A stretch of DNA of 64,000 nucleotides, from positions 2,781,001 to 2,845,000 of the forward strand of contig NZ_JAZHSB010000001.1 in NCBI RefSeq assembly GCF_036924715.1, in the 5' to 3' direction. Below are positions 55,951 through 63,153 of the stretch, piece after piece. This stretch comes from Bradyrhizobium sp. AZCC 1721 (GTDB taxonomy: Bacteria > Pseudomonadota > Alphaproteobacteria > Rhizobiales > Xanthobacteraceae). Under the pieces are notes generated by a model. That model saw only the letters and a program-made list of their open reading frames with translations, ran no database searches and was not told the DNA's origin. Position numbers and translations under genes: made by a program. The stretch's first letter is position 1. Every line of letters begins with the position of its first letter.

Positions 55951-56706
55951 ATGACTGGCTTAGCCATGAAGTGGCTGATCGGGGTGTCGTCGATGGTCAT
56001 GGTGGTGGCAACCCCGGTTCCGGTGCAAGCCTACGAAGCGGGCCCGGTCGCCGGCGGCGGATCGATCACCGGCAAGGTCGTGTTCAACGGAACCCCCGGC
56101 ACCCGCAAGGTCATTCCAACAAAGGACATCGAGGTGTGCGGCGGTCCCTACGAGGAGACGCTCATCCAGGTCGGGCCAGACAAGAGCGTCCAGAACGCCG
56201 TCGTGTATCTGGCCGACATCGCGAAAGGAAAAGCCTGGCCGGCGGAAGCCAAGAAGCCGGAGATCGACAACAAGAAGTGCAAATTCGAACCCAACATTCA
56301 GGTGATACGTGTGGGCGGCCTGGACGTGGTCAATAGCGATCCGATGCTGCACAACACGCACGGCTATTACGGCAAGCGCACCGTGTTCAACCTCGCTCTG
56401 CCTAATCAGGGTCAGCGAATTCCCGTCGAGTTGCCGCGGCCAGGCGAAGTGCGCATCGATTGTGACGCACATGGCTGGATGGAAGCGTTTATCTATGTCG
56501 CCGACAATCCCTACTACGCCATCACTGGCGCCGACGGCAAATTCACCATCCCTGACGTTCCGGCCGGAACCTACAAGCTGGTGGCGTACCAACCCTTCAC
56601 CGGCCCGAACGAGCAGACGGTGACCGTAGCGGCAGGGAAGCCGAGCGATCTGAATATCGAACTGAAGAAGGGCGCCTCTTCGGTGCAAGGCGGCTCCGGG
56701 AAGTGA
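55951..56706 (+). CDS. Periplasmic cupredoxin-like protein with a carboxypeptidase-regulatory-like domain
   Basis: A 251-residue exported protein (signal peptide to about residue 27, PVQA). The middle is a cupredoxin-type sandwich with candidate type-1 copper ligands His134 or His137 (MLHNTHGYY), Cys171, His174 and Met177 (CDAHGWM, the C-x2-H-x2-M loop of plastocyanin-like sites). Residues about 188-240 look like a carboxypeptidase-regulatory/CNA-B-like beta domain (ITGADGKFTIPDVPAGTYKL). It is probably an electron carrier or copper donor to the oxidase encoded downstream. It is first gene of the rightward cluster. Confidence 0.75.
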   Translation: MTGLAMKWLIGVSSMVMVVATPVPVQAYEAGPVAGGGSITGKVVFNGTPGTRKVIPTKDIEVCGGPYEETLIQVGPDKSVQNAVVYLADIAKGKAWPAEAKKPEIDNKKCKFEPNIQVIRVGGLDVVNSDPMLHNTHGYYGKRTVFNLALPNQGQRIPVELPRPGEVRIDCDAHGWMEAFIYVADNPYYAITGADGKFTIPDVPAGTYKLVAYQPFTGPNEQTVTVAAGKPSDLNIELKKGASSVQGGSGK

Positions 56707-56844
56707 CGGGTTTCCGCGGCTCGACCCGCGACAATCGAGCCGAAGAAACAAGAAATCCGGCGAGTTGCAAACAGCCGGAGACACTTCGCGTGAGCGGAGA
56801 GATGCCTTGTAACGACTAACGACACGTCCCAAGGAGGAACCCCC

Positions 56845-57975
56845 ATGTCCGAGCTTGAGCGCGACCGGCGCGAAATAGCCGCGGTGCTCCAACAGCCCTG
56901 GGTGCATCCTGACCCCTCGCTGCGGATTACCCGGCGCACCTTTGTTCACAAATCATGTCTGGTCGGGGCGGCGACCGTAGCAGAGACCTTCGCCTGGTGG
57001 CCGCTGCTCAACACTCTCGACGTTGCTTATGCGGCCGAGGCGCCATTCAAGTTTGCCTGGATTTCCGACACCCATCTCTATCCGAAGTCCCTCAATACGC
57101 GCTTCGTCGAGAAGACGGTGCGTGCCGCCAAGGAGGTGCAGGCCATGAGTCCGCCGGCCGACTTCCTGATCTTCGGCGGCGATCTGGCCCAGCTTGGCAA
57201 GGTCGAGGAACTCGAGCTCGGTGTAGAGATCTTGAAAGAAGTCAACATCCGCAAGGTCTTCATCCCGGGCGAGCACGACTGGTACCTCGACATGGGCAAG
57301 AAATGGGGCGAACTGTTCGGTCAGCCCCACTGGACCTTCGACCACAAGGGCGTGCGCTTTGTCGGGCTCGACACCGTCAGTCGCGGCCCGGACTATTGGA
57401 CGGCGAGGAAGATGAGTCCCGAGGAACGCATGGGTCACATGGCCACGCTCGACGGAACAGTCGCCGGCGCGTGGGCGGGCGTCGGTCGCGATCAGCTCGA
57501 CTGGCTGCAGAAGACGCTTGCCAATTGGGACCGGAACCGGCCGGTCGTCATCTTCAGCCACAATCCGCTCTACGAGTACTATCCGCCGTGGAATTTCTGG
57601 GTGCGCGACTGGCGCGAGGTGAACGAGGTGCTCAAGCCTTACACCAAAGTCACCAATATCCACGGTCACACGCATCAGGTGCTCTATAACGAAATCGGCA
57701 CCATGCGCTCGATCGGCATGCTGGCAACCTCATGGCCTTGGCCGTACGCGCCGGAGGGGGTGCCGAAGCTTACAAAGCCGATGATCCGGGTCGACCCCGG
57801 CGATCACTTTGACGGGGTAGGTTGGGCCAAGATCGACGTCAGCGCCCAGGACAAAGTCGAAGCCGAATACATCATGTGGCGTAAGCAGGTGTTCGCGCAG
57901 TCCCCGGATGACTATGCGAAGAGCATTCCCGAGGTTTTGCGGCCTCGGATCGCCGACAATATGTGGCCATACTAG
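56845..57975 (+). CDS. Exported metallophosphoesterase in the oxidase cluster
   Basis: A 376-residue calcineurin-like phosphoesterase. A Tat-type signal is suggested by RRTFVHKSCLVGAATVAE (residues about 33-50). The metal motifs run WISDTHLY (DxH), IFGGDLAQ (GD), PGEHDW (GNHD box with Glu in place of Asn), FSHNPLY and IHGHTHQ (GHxH). The Asn of GNHD is normally a metal ligand, so the substitution may alter or reduce activity. Its conserved place between a cupredoxin and a cytochrome c suggests a role in respiratory-complex assembly, but no substrate can be proposed. It starts 138 bases after the cupredoxin gene. Confidence 0.85.
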   Translation: MSELERDRREIAAVLQQPWVHPDPSLRITRRTFVHKSCLVGAATVAETFAWWPLLNTLDVAYAAEAPFKFAWISDTHLYPKSLNTRFVEKTVRAAKEVQAMSPPADFLIFGGDLAQLGKVEELELGVEILKEVNIRKVFIPGEHDWYLDMGKKWGELFGQPHWTFDHKGVRFVGLDTVSRGPDYWTARKMSPEERMGHMATLDGTVAGAWAGVGRDQLDWLQKTLANWDRNRPVVIFSHNPLYEYYPPWNFWVRDWREVNEVLKPYTKVTNIHGHTHQVLYNEIGTMRSIGMLATSWPWPYAPEGVPKLTKPMIRVDPGDHFDGVGWAKIDVSAQDKVEAEYIMWRKQVFAQSPDDYAKSIPEVLRPRIADNMWPY

Positions 57976-57985
57976 GAGAATGGTC

Positions 57986-58438
57986 ATGACCGCGCCCATT
58001 ACACGTTTCATTCTGTTCCGCGCCGTCCCGGCGGTGGCGCTTGCTGTTCTGGTCGGTCCTGCGACTGCACACAAGGACCCGGTGACGCCGCAGCTGCTGA
58101 ACTCCTACAAGGAAGTGTTCATGGAGCAGGTCCGCAAGGGCGACCTGCTGTTTCACGGTGATGCAGCAACCGAGGAGGCGATGGGTGTGGTGTTGTCCAA
58201 AACTGGAATGGCATGCGCTATGTGCCATCCGATGACAGCCGATACCCACCCCGCCACGTTCCCGAAGTACCAAGCGCAGATGGCTAAGTTCGCGACGCTG
58301 CGCGACATGATCAATTGGTGCATCGAGAAGCCCAACCAGGGAGAAAAGATCGCCGATGACTCAGAAGCGATGAAGGCTTTGGAAGCGTACATCTACTGGT
58401 CGCAGAGCGGCTCGGTGTTAACCCCGGGCAAGTTCTGA
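57986..58438 (+). CDS. Monohaem c-type cytochrome
   Basis: A 150-residue periplasmic cytochrome with a signal peptide (to about residue 28, ATA). One haem site, Cys77-Ala-Met-Cys80-His81 (CAMCH), is followed by methionines at 83 and beyond; the C-terminal half has ALEAYIYWSQSG. The ATG at 57986 lies seven bases after AGGAGA and ten after the phosphoesterase stop. It is probably an electron donor to the downstream oxidase. Confidence 0.85.
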   Translation: MTAPITRFILFRAVPAVALAVLVGPATAHKDPVTPQLLNSYKEVFMEQVRKGDLLFHGDAATEEAMGVVLSKTGMACAMCHPMTADTHPATFPKYQAQMAKFATLRDMINWCIEKPNQGEKIADDSEAMKALEAYIYWSQSGSVLTPGKF

Positions 58439-58547
58439 TTTCGATGCTGCGAAGCGGAGGCTTCTAGCGCGGGTCATTGCTGTCGAAGCTGCGTCTATCC
58501 GAGAACAGGAGAGAGCGCATTAACAGACAAGCAAGGGGGAATGCTCC

Positions 58548-60005
58548 ATGGCGGAGGTGTTTCCTGCAGAGAGACTGCGCGGCAGGTTCAGCGGCGTCAA
58601 CTTGGATGATCTGGTCGATTGGCGGGTGGTCCGAACCTGGCTTTATTTTGGCATGTTCTGGCTCCTCGTTACGCCTTCGATCGGCGTGGCGATCTCGGGT
58701 CTCTTCAACTATCCGGATTATCTTGGGACCAGTAATCTAGGGCTGACCTTTGGCCGGCTGCGGCCGGTTCATGTCAATGGTGTCATCTTCGGCGCCTTTT
58801 CCGCCCTCTTCATCGGCGAATGTCACTATCTGGTCCCGCGGCTCTGCGGCGTGCGGGTACCATGGGCACAATGGGGCGTACCGCTGGCATGGCTGTATAA
58901 CATCAGCTTGGCGGCGGGGCTGATCTCGCTGCCTTTTGCGCAGAACCATGGTCTGGAGGCGGGCGAGCTCCCGCTCTTCGCCGAGATTCCCATCTTCATC
59001 GTCATCGCGGCGACGACGGCACAGTTCCTGCTTACCATCGCACAACGTCTCGAGGCGCCGCTCTATGTGGCGCTCTGGTATCTCATTGGGGCCTTCGTAT
59101 GGACGACGATGAATCTCCTGTTGGGCAGCTTTATCCTCCCATACACGATTCCAGGCATTAACAGCGCTGCGTTCCACGGTCTCTATATCCATTACATTGT
59201 CGGACTATGGATCACGCCCGCAGGCTACGTGCTCATCTACTATTTCCTGCCGGTCAGTGTGCGCAATCCGCTCTATGCCCACCAATTGTCGCTGGTGGGC
59301 TTCTGGTCGCTCGCGCTGTTCTATCCCTTCGTCGGCATCCACCATTATCTGTATAGCCCGATCGCCGACTGGACCGAGACTCTCGCGATCATCACCTCCA
59401 TGTTGCTGATCATTCCGGTTTGGACGGTGCTGGTGAACTTCTTCGGCACCGTGAAGGGGCGTTGGGATGGATTCGGGAAGAATCTCCCCGCGAAGTTCCT
59501 GATCATGGGCTCGCTGATGTATCTGGCGGGTTGCTTCCAGGGCTCGACCGAGGCGTTGCGCTCGATCCAGCAGCCCACCCATTTCACCGACTTTGTCATC
59601 TCACACTCGCACCTCACCGTTTTCGGCACGTTCGTGGTCTGGGCGATGGGCGGACTGATTTACGTGTGGCCGCGCGCGTTCAAACGCGAGCTTTGGTCAT
59701 GGACCCTTGGCAACTGGTCGTTCTGGCTGATCACCGTCGGTATTTCCACCATGGGTCTGGTGCTGACCGCTGGAGGTCTGCAGCAAGGCTTCGAATGGAT
59801 GAATGGCACCGAGTGGCTCGACACGGTGGTCCGGATGAAAGCCTATTGGCTGGTGCGTACCCTCAGCGGCATCACGATGGACCTCGGCATGTCCCTGCTC
59901 GTCTTCAATCTTATGATGACCGCGCTCAGTCGACCGGCCGAGGAAAGAGAGCCCATCGCAGCCCCAGGTGCAGCCCCGATTCCCGCTGGAGGGCCAGCTG
60001 AATGA
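58548..60005 (+). CDS. cbb3-type cytochrome c oxidase subunit I (CcoN-like)
   Basis: A 485-residue membrane protein with about twelve helices. Haem and copper ligands are all present: His75 (RLRPVHVNG), His215 (CuB), His265/His266 (CuB), His353 and His355 (ISHSHLT). Tyr259, six residues before His265, matches the cbb3 cross-linked active-site tyrosine, with a constant offset of eight from Pseudomonas stutzeri CcoN numbering. So it should reduce oxygen and is not an NO reductase. It differs from canonical CcoN in sequence and in its unusual partners. The stop overlaps the start of the fused CcoO/P gene (ATGA). Confidence 0.88.
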   Translation: MAEVFPAERLRGRFSGVNLDDLVDWRVVRTWLYFGMFWLLVTPSIGVAISGLFNYPDYLGTSNLGLTFGRLRPVHVNGVIFGAFSALFIGECHYLVPRLCGVRVPWAQWGVPLAWLYNISLAAGLISLPFAQNHGLEAGELPLFAEIPIFIVIAATTAQFLLTIAQRLEAPLYVALWYLIGAFVWTTMNLLLGSFILPYTIPGINSAAFHGLYIHYIVGLWITPAGYVLIYYFLPVSVRNPLYAHQLSLVGFWSLALFYPFVGIHHYLYSPIADWTETLAIITSMLLIIPVWTVLVNFFGTVKGRWDGFGKNLPAKFLIMGSLMYLAGCFQGSTEALRSIQQPTHFTDFVISHSHLTVFGTFVVWAMGGLIYVWPRAFKRELWSWTLGNWSFWLITVGISTMGLVLTAGGLQQGFEWMNGTEWLDTVVRMKAYWLVRTLSGITMDLGMSLLVFNLMMTALSRPAEEREPIAAPGAAPIPAGGPAE

Positions 60006-61681
60006 GTGCGCGCTTTGTCGCTCTGGTAGCCGGGGTTTTCTTCTTCTTCCTCGCCGTGGTCACCCAGGGCATCCTACCCTTTATTGAGCCGACGGCGCGG
60101 ACGACCGACGTGACCGCCGTGGTCCGCACCGATTTTGGTCAGCTCAAATGGATGGTGACCGATGCCACTGATTATACGCCGCTGCAGCAGCTCGGTCGCC
60201 AAGTGTATCTGCGCGAGGGGTGTTGGTACTGCCATTCGCAATACGTGCGTCCGGTGACCGGCGAGACGCGCCGTTGGGGTCCGGTCTCCGAAGCAGGCGA
60301 ATACGCCTTCGATGTGCCTCACCTATGGGGCACCCGGCGTATTGGGCCGGATCTGACGCGGGTCGGGCTCAAGTTCAGCGACGAATGGCATCTCGCGCAT
60401 TTCTGGAATCCGCGAATGCTCTCACCGGATTCGAATATGGCGCCTTTTCGGGGACTGTTCGACACATCGGCAGAACAGGTCAAGATTGTCGATGACGGAG
60501 CTGGTAATCGCAGCCTGGAACGAACGCCCGTTACTGAGAAGCTCTTCGCATTCGCAAGCAAGGAGCAGGTCAAGCTCACCCCGAACGCCGATGGTCTTCT
60601 GTTCGTGCCCATGGCGGCGCGCGGCAAGGCTCCGATCGTTTGGACACCGAACAAGGAATATACCGGCGACACCGTCAACATTGCTGCCGAGACAGAAGCG
60701 CTGCAGGGGCTCATCGCTTATCTTCAAAAACTTGGCATGAATCGCGGCAAGTGGCGGGACCTGTTTGAGCCGCAAAAGCTCGAAGTTACGGATGCTACGG
60801 TGCCGCGATCGAGCGAATGGATCGCCTACGGCAAAGAGGTCTATCAGCGGCGATGCCTCGGCTGCCACGGGGAGAGCGGCGACGGCAATGGACCGGCTGC
60901 AACCTTTATGTACAAGCAGCGCCCGCGAAGCTTCGCGGCGGCGGTTTTCAAGTTCAGGCTGACCAAGGAGCCGTTGCCAACCGACGGCGACCTTCTGCGC
61001 ACCATTACACGCGGCATTCGGGGCACGGCGATGCCGGCCTGGCACGAGCTGCATATAATCGACCGCCTCGCCGTCATTCAGTACATCAAGTATGAACTGG
61101 CGGTCGACCGTTCAGACCCCGCAAAGCCCTATGCCTATTTCAAGGAAGAACCGCCAGGTCCTCCCCTGTATATCGGGCGGCCGCCTGTTCCGTCTGAGCA
61201 GATGCTCACTCGCGCCAAGGATGTGTGGCAGAGTGCAAAGTGTTGGGAGTGCCATGGTCAAACCGGGAAGGGTGATGGCGAAAAGGCTCCCGGGCTGAAG
61301 GACGATCTGGGCTTTCCAAGCCCGCCCGCGGACCTTACCGCCGGTCAATTCAAGTCGGGTCCTACCGTTGAGGACATCTTTCGCACTATGACGACCGGGT
61401 TGAGTGGCACGCCCATGCCATCCTACCGAGATCCGCTGTCGGAAGAGGACCGCTGGGCGCTCTCCTACTACGTGCTTGCGCTGTCGGCCTACAAGGATCC
61501 GCTGTCGGGTGAACCGCTCCCGATCGCCCCCAGTGATCGCAGGGCGCTCAACGATCCCGCGCTCGAGGCGGATACGCCGGACAAAGCCTACGTTCCAAGC
61601 AGCCGTACCGCGAGCCGCGCCCGCGTCCTTGCCGGCCGCAGCGGGAATGGTGCGGTCGAACAACGGGCCGCCAAGGAGTAA
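60002..61681 (+). CDS. Fused CcoO-CcoP trihaem cytochrome c subunit
   Basis: A 559-residue protein joining two cbb3 subunits. The N-terminal helix (residues 5-27) and monohaem domain are CcoO: Cys74-Cys77-His78 (CWYCHSQYVRP), WGTRRIGPDLTRVGLKFSDE, axial Met146 (SNMAPF). Residues about 270-510 are the dihaem CcoP-like domain: Cys285-Cys288-His289 with Met344, and Cys414-Cys417-His418 with a later GTPMPSY. The CcoP membrane anchor is absent from the fusion; a matching small protein is encoded separately at 61839. It starts within the CcoN stop. Confidence 0.9.
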   Translation: MSARFVALVAGVFFFFLAVVTQGILPFIEPTARTTDVTAVVRTDFGQLKWMVTDATDYTPLQQLGRQVYLREGCWYCHSQYVRPVTGETRRWGPVSEAGEYAFDVPHLWGTRRIGPDLTRVGLKFSDEWHLAHFWNPRMLSPDSNMAPFRGLFDTSAEQVKIVDDGAGNRSLERTPVTEKLFAFASKEQVKLTPNADGLLFVPMAARGKAPIVWTPNKEYTGDTVNIAAETEALQGLIAYLQKLGMNRGKWRDLFEPQKLEVTDATVPRSSEWIAYGKEVYQRRCLGCHGESGDGNGPAATFMYKQRPRSFAAAVFKFRLTKEPLPTDGDLLRTITRGIRGTAMPAWHELHIIDRLAVIQYIKYELAVDRSDPAKPYAYFKEEPPGPPLYIGRPPVPSEQMLTRAKDVWQSAKCWECHGQTGKGDGEKAPGLKDDLGFPSPPADLTAGQFKSGPTVEDIFRTMTTGLSGTPMPSYRDPLSEEDRWALSYYVLALSAYKDPLSGEPLPIAPSDRRALNDPALEADTPDKAYVPSSRTASRARVLAGRSGNGAVEQRAAKE

Positions 61682-61687
61682 AGAGCG

Positions 61688-61879
61688 ATGACCATCTATT
61701 TCGAGATCGTCGGCCCCTACATTGCAGCCTTGATGATGAGTCTCGGTGCGCTCTGCGTCTTCATTTGGGGCGTGCTCTCGGGCGCCTTCAGCGGCGCCAA
61801 CGATGCATCCATCCGGTTCGTGCAGAGGGAGGTCGGCGATGACGGATCCGACGCGAACGCCAAGCACGAAGGCGAGTAA
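61688..61879 (+). CDS. Small CcoS-like membrane protein
   Basis: A 63-residue protein with one membrane helix (residues 5-28, ending GALCVFIWGVLSGAF) and an acidic tail. The FIWGVLSGAF-xx-A segment and following I-x-F-V-x-x-E resemble CcoS, the small cbb3 assembly protein (AFLWAVKSGQFDD type), which helps insert cofactors into CcoN. It starts 6 bases after the CcoO/P fusion, and its 3' end overlaps the next gene by 41 bases. Confidence 0.65.
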   Translation: MTIYFEIVGPYIAALMMSLGALCVFIWGVLSGAFSGANDASIRFVQREVGDDGSDANAKHEGE

Positions 61880-62048
61880 CAGCTCGCCTGCCGAGAACGA
61901 GGAGATGGAGGAGTATGCCGGCGGCACTATTGAGTCTCGCCACGGCTACATTCCCATCTGGCTGCTGGTTGTCTATGCCGTCCTCTTCATCTGGGCGCTT
62001 TACTACCTCGTGGTCTATTGGGGTGGGCTGGGACCGGGACGCATCTAG
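61839..62048 (+). CDS. Small membrane protein resembling the detached N-terminal anchor of CcoP
   Basis: A 69-residue protein with a polar N-terminus containing MEEY, then ESRHGYIPIWLLVVYAVLF, one helix, and YYLVVYWGGLGPG. The order EEY, basic residue, W, helix, Y-x-x-x-Y-x-GLG is that of the canonical CcoP N-terminus (GIEEYDNPLPRWW, helix, LYPGLG). The fused CcoO-CcoP lacks this anchor, so this gene could supply it in trans. The ATG at 61839 is preceded by GGGAGG. It overlaps the CcoS-like gene. Confidence 0.65.
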   Translation: MTDPTRTPSTKASNSSPAENEEMEEYAGGTIESRHGYIPIWLLVVYAVLFIWALYYLVVYWGGLGPGRI

Positions 62049-62110
62049 CGATCGCGGCTCACGTGCAAGCTGGTGACTGACTGATTCCGATTCGAATAAA
62101 GGAGCGGGAA

Positions 62111-62233
62111 TTGCCGGTTCAGAAGGAGCAGAAGGTGCTGGTAGCCAGGATCATTCTCGCCCTCGTGGCCTTGAACCTGCTGTTCCTGTTCACCGAGTTA
62201 GCCATAAACGTAGTCCGTGTCTATTTCGGCTGA
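62111..62233 (+). CDS. 40-residue single-helix membrane peptide
   Basis: Starts at TTG 62111 with a perfect ribosome-binding site (AAAGGAG) seven bases upstream. The product has a short charged head (PVQKEQKVLVAR) and one helix (IILALVALNLLFLFTELAIN), ending VVRVYFG. It lies in tight order within the oxidase operon, which supports it as a small accessory subunit. No family was recognised. Confidence 0.6.
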   Translation: MPVQKEQKVLVARIILALVALNLLFLFTELAINVVRVYFG

Positions 62234-62247
62234 CCAGGAGGGCGCGC

Positions 62248-62370
62248 ATGATCGAGAATCCGGTTTTTTCGCTCGCCGATGCGAGTGCGATCCAGATCAT
62301 CGCGTTAGTCGGCTTCGCGATAGCCACGGTCGCCTTCTTCGTTTGGGTCGCCTATCTCGTGCGTGGGTAG
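62248..62370 (+). CDS. 40-residue single-helix membrane peptide, possibly CcoQ-like
   Basis: ATG 62248 follows AGGAGG, 14 bases after the previous stop. It begins MIENPVFSLADASAIQ and has one helix (IIALVGFAIATVAFFVWVAY) before VRG. Size and position suit a CcoQ- or CcoH-like helper of cbb3 oxidases; sequence alone does not prove it. Confidence 0.6.
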   Translation: MIENPVFSLADASAIQIIALVGFAIATVAFFVWVAYLVRG

Positions 62371-62427
62371 CGGCGGCGGAGCGGTGCCGTCGCTGCACAA
62401 GCGTTGGACGGGCAGGGCAATCTGCCG

Positions 62428-63153
62428 ATGAGCGCCTATCTCGTAATCTTCTTCGCAGGGTTCGCAGGTAGCTTTCACTGCATCGGTATGTGCGGCGGGT
62501 TCGCTTGTGCGCTGGGCCGCGATCCGCAGGGACGTGGCGCGACAGTTCTGCGCCATCTGCTGTACAATACCGGTCGATTGACGACCTACTGCTTTCTCGG
62601 CGGACTCGCGGGCGCCCTCGGTCAGGTCATATGCACGCCGCAGGGAACGACAGTCCCGCTACTGAGCGGTTCGCTTGACACCGGTCAGCGGATTCTCGCG
62701 ATCCTCGCCGGACTGCTGATGATCGCCATGGCGCTGCAGTTCTTTGGCCTGCTGCCGCGCCTGCATCGCATCACGACCAACTCGGGTCTGGGTACCCTCG
62801 CGGCATCCCTGCGCAGCCTGTTGACGGCGCCGGGACACGCCGCCCCGCTTGCGTTTGGCGTATTCAACGGCTTCCTGCCTTGTCCGCTGGTTTACGCCTT
62901 TGCCGCCCAGGCGGCGAGCACGGCCGGAGTATTGTACGGCCTTCTTACCATGGCCGCGTTTGGGCTCGGGACCTTCCCCGCGTTGCTGCTGACGGGCGGC
63001 GTCGGCCGAGCACTTGCGCCGGCGTGGCGGCAACGTGGCGTGTGGCTGGCCGGCAGCTGCATTTTGCTGCTTGGTCTCGTCACCGTCGGCCGCGGTGTCC
63101 TGCCTTTCGCCGCGCACTTCGCGCATGGTTGGCTAGGAGGATATCCCGCATGA
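62428..63153 (+). CDS. Sulfite exporter TauE/SafE (UreH-domain) family membrane protein
   Basis: A 241-residue protein with about six helices. The N-terminal GFAGSFHCIGMCGGFACALG is the signature of the family often found in cbb3-oxidase and copper loci, where it is thought to help metal or thiol delivery. NGFLPCPLVYAFAAQAA is the second half-repeat. ATG 62428 is preferred; TTG 62404 is possible. The stop overlaps the start of the P-type ATPase gene (ATGA). Confidence 0.85.
   Translation: MSAYLVIFFAGFAGSFHCIGMCGGFACALGRDPQGRGATVLRHLLYNTGRLTTYCFLGGLAGALGQVICTPQGTTVPLLSGSLDTGQRILAILAGLLMIAMALQFFGLLPRLHRITTNSGLGTLAASLRSLLTAPGHAAPLAFGVFNGFLPCPLVYAFAAQAASTAGVLYGLLTMAAFGLGTFPALLLTGGVGRALAPAWRQRGVWLAGSCILLLGLVTVGRGVLPFAAHFAHGWLGGYPA

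Noticed and set aside
58548..60005. Nitric-oxide-reductase reading of the subunit I gene
   Set aside because: The active-site tyrosine of cbb3 oxidases is present and the partner is a CcoO/CcoP fusion rather than NorC.
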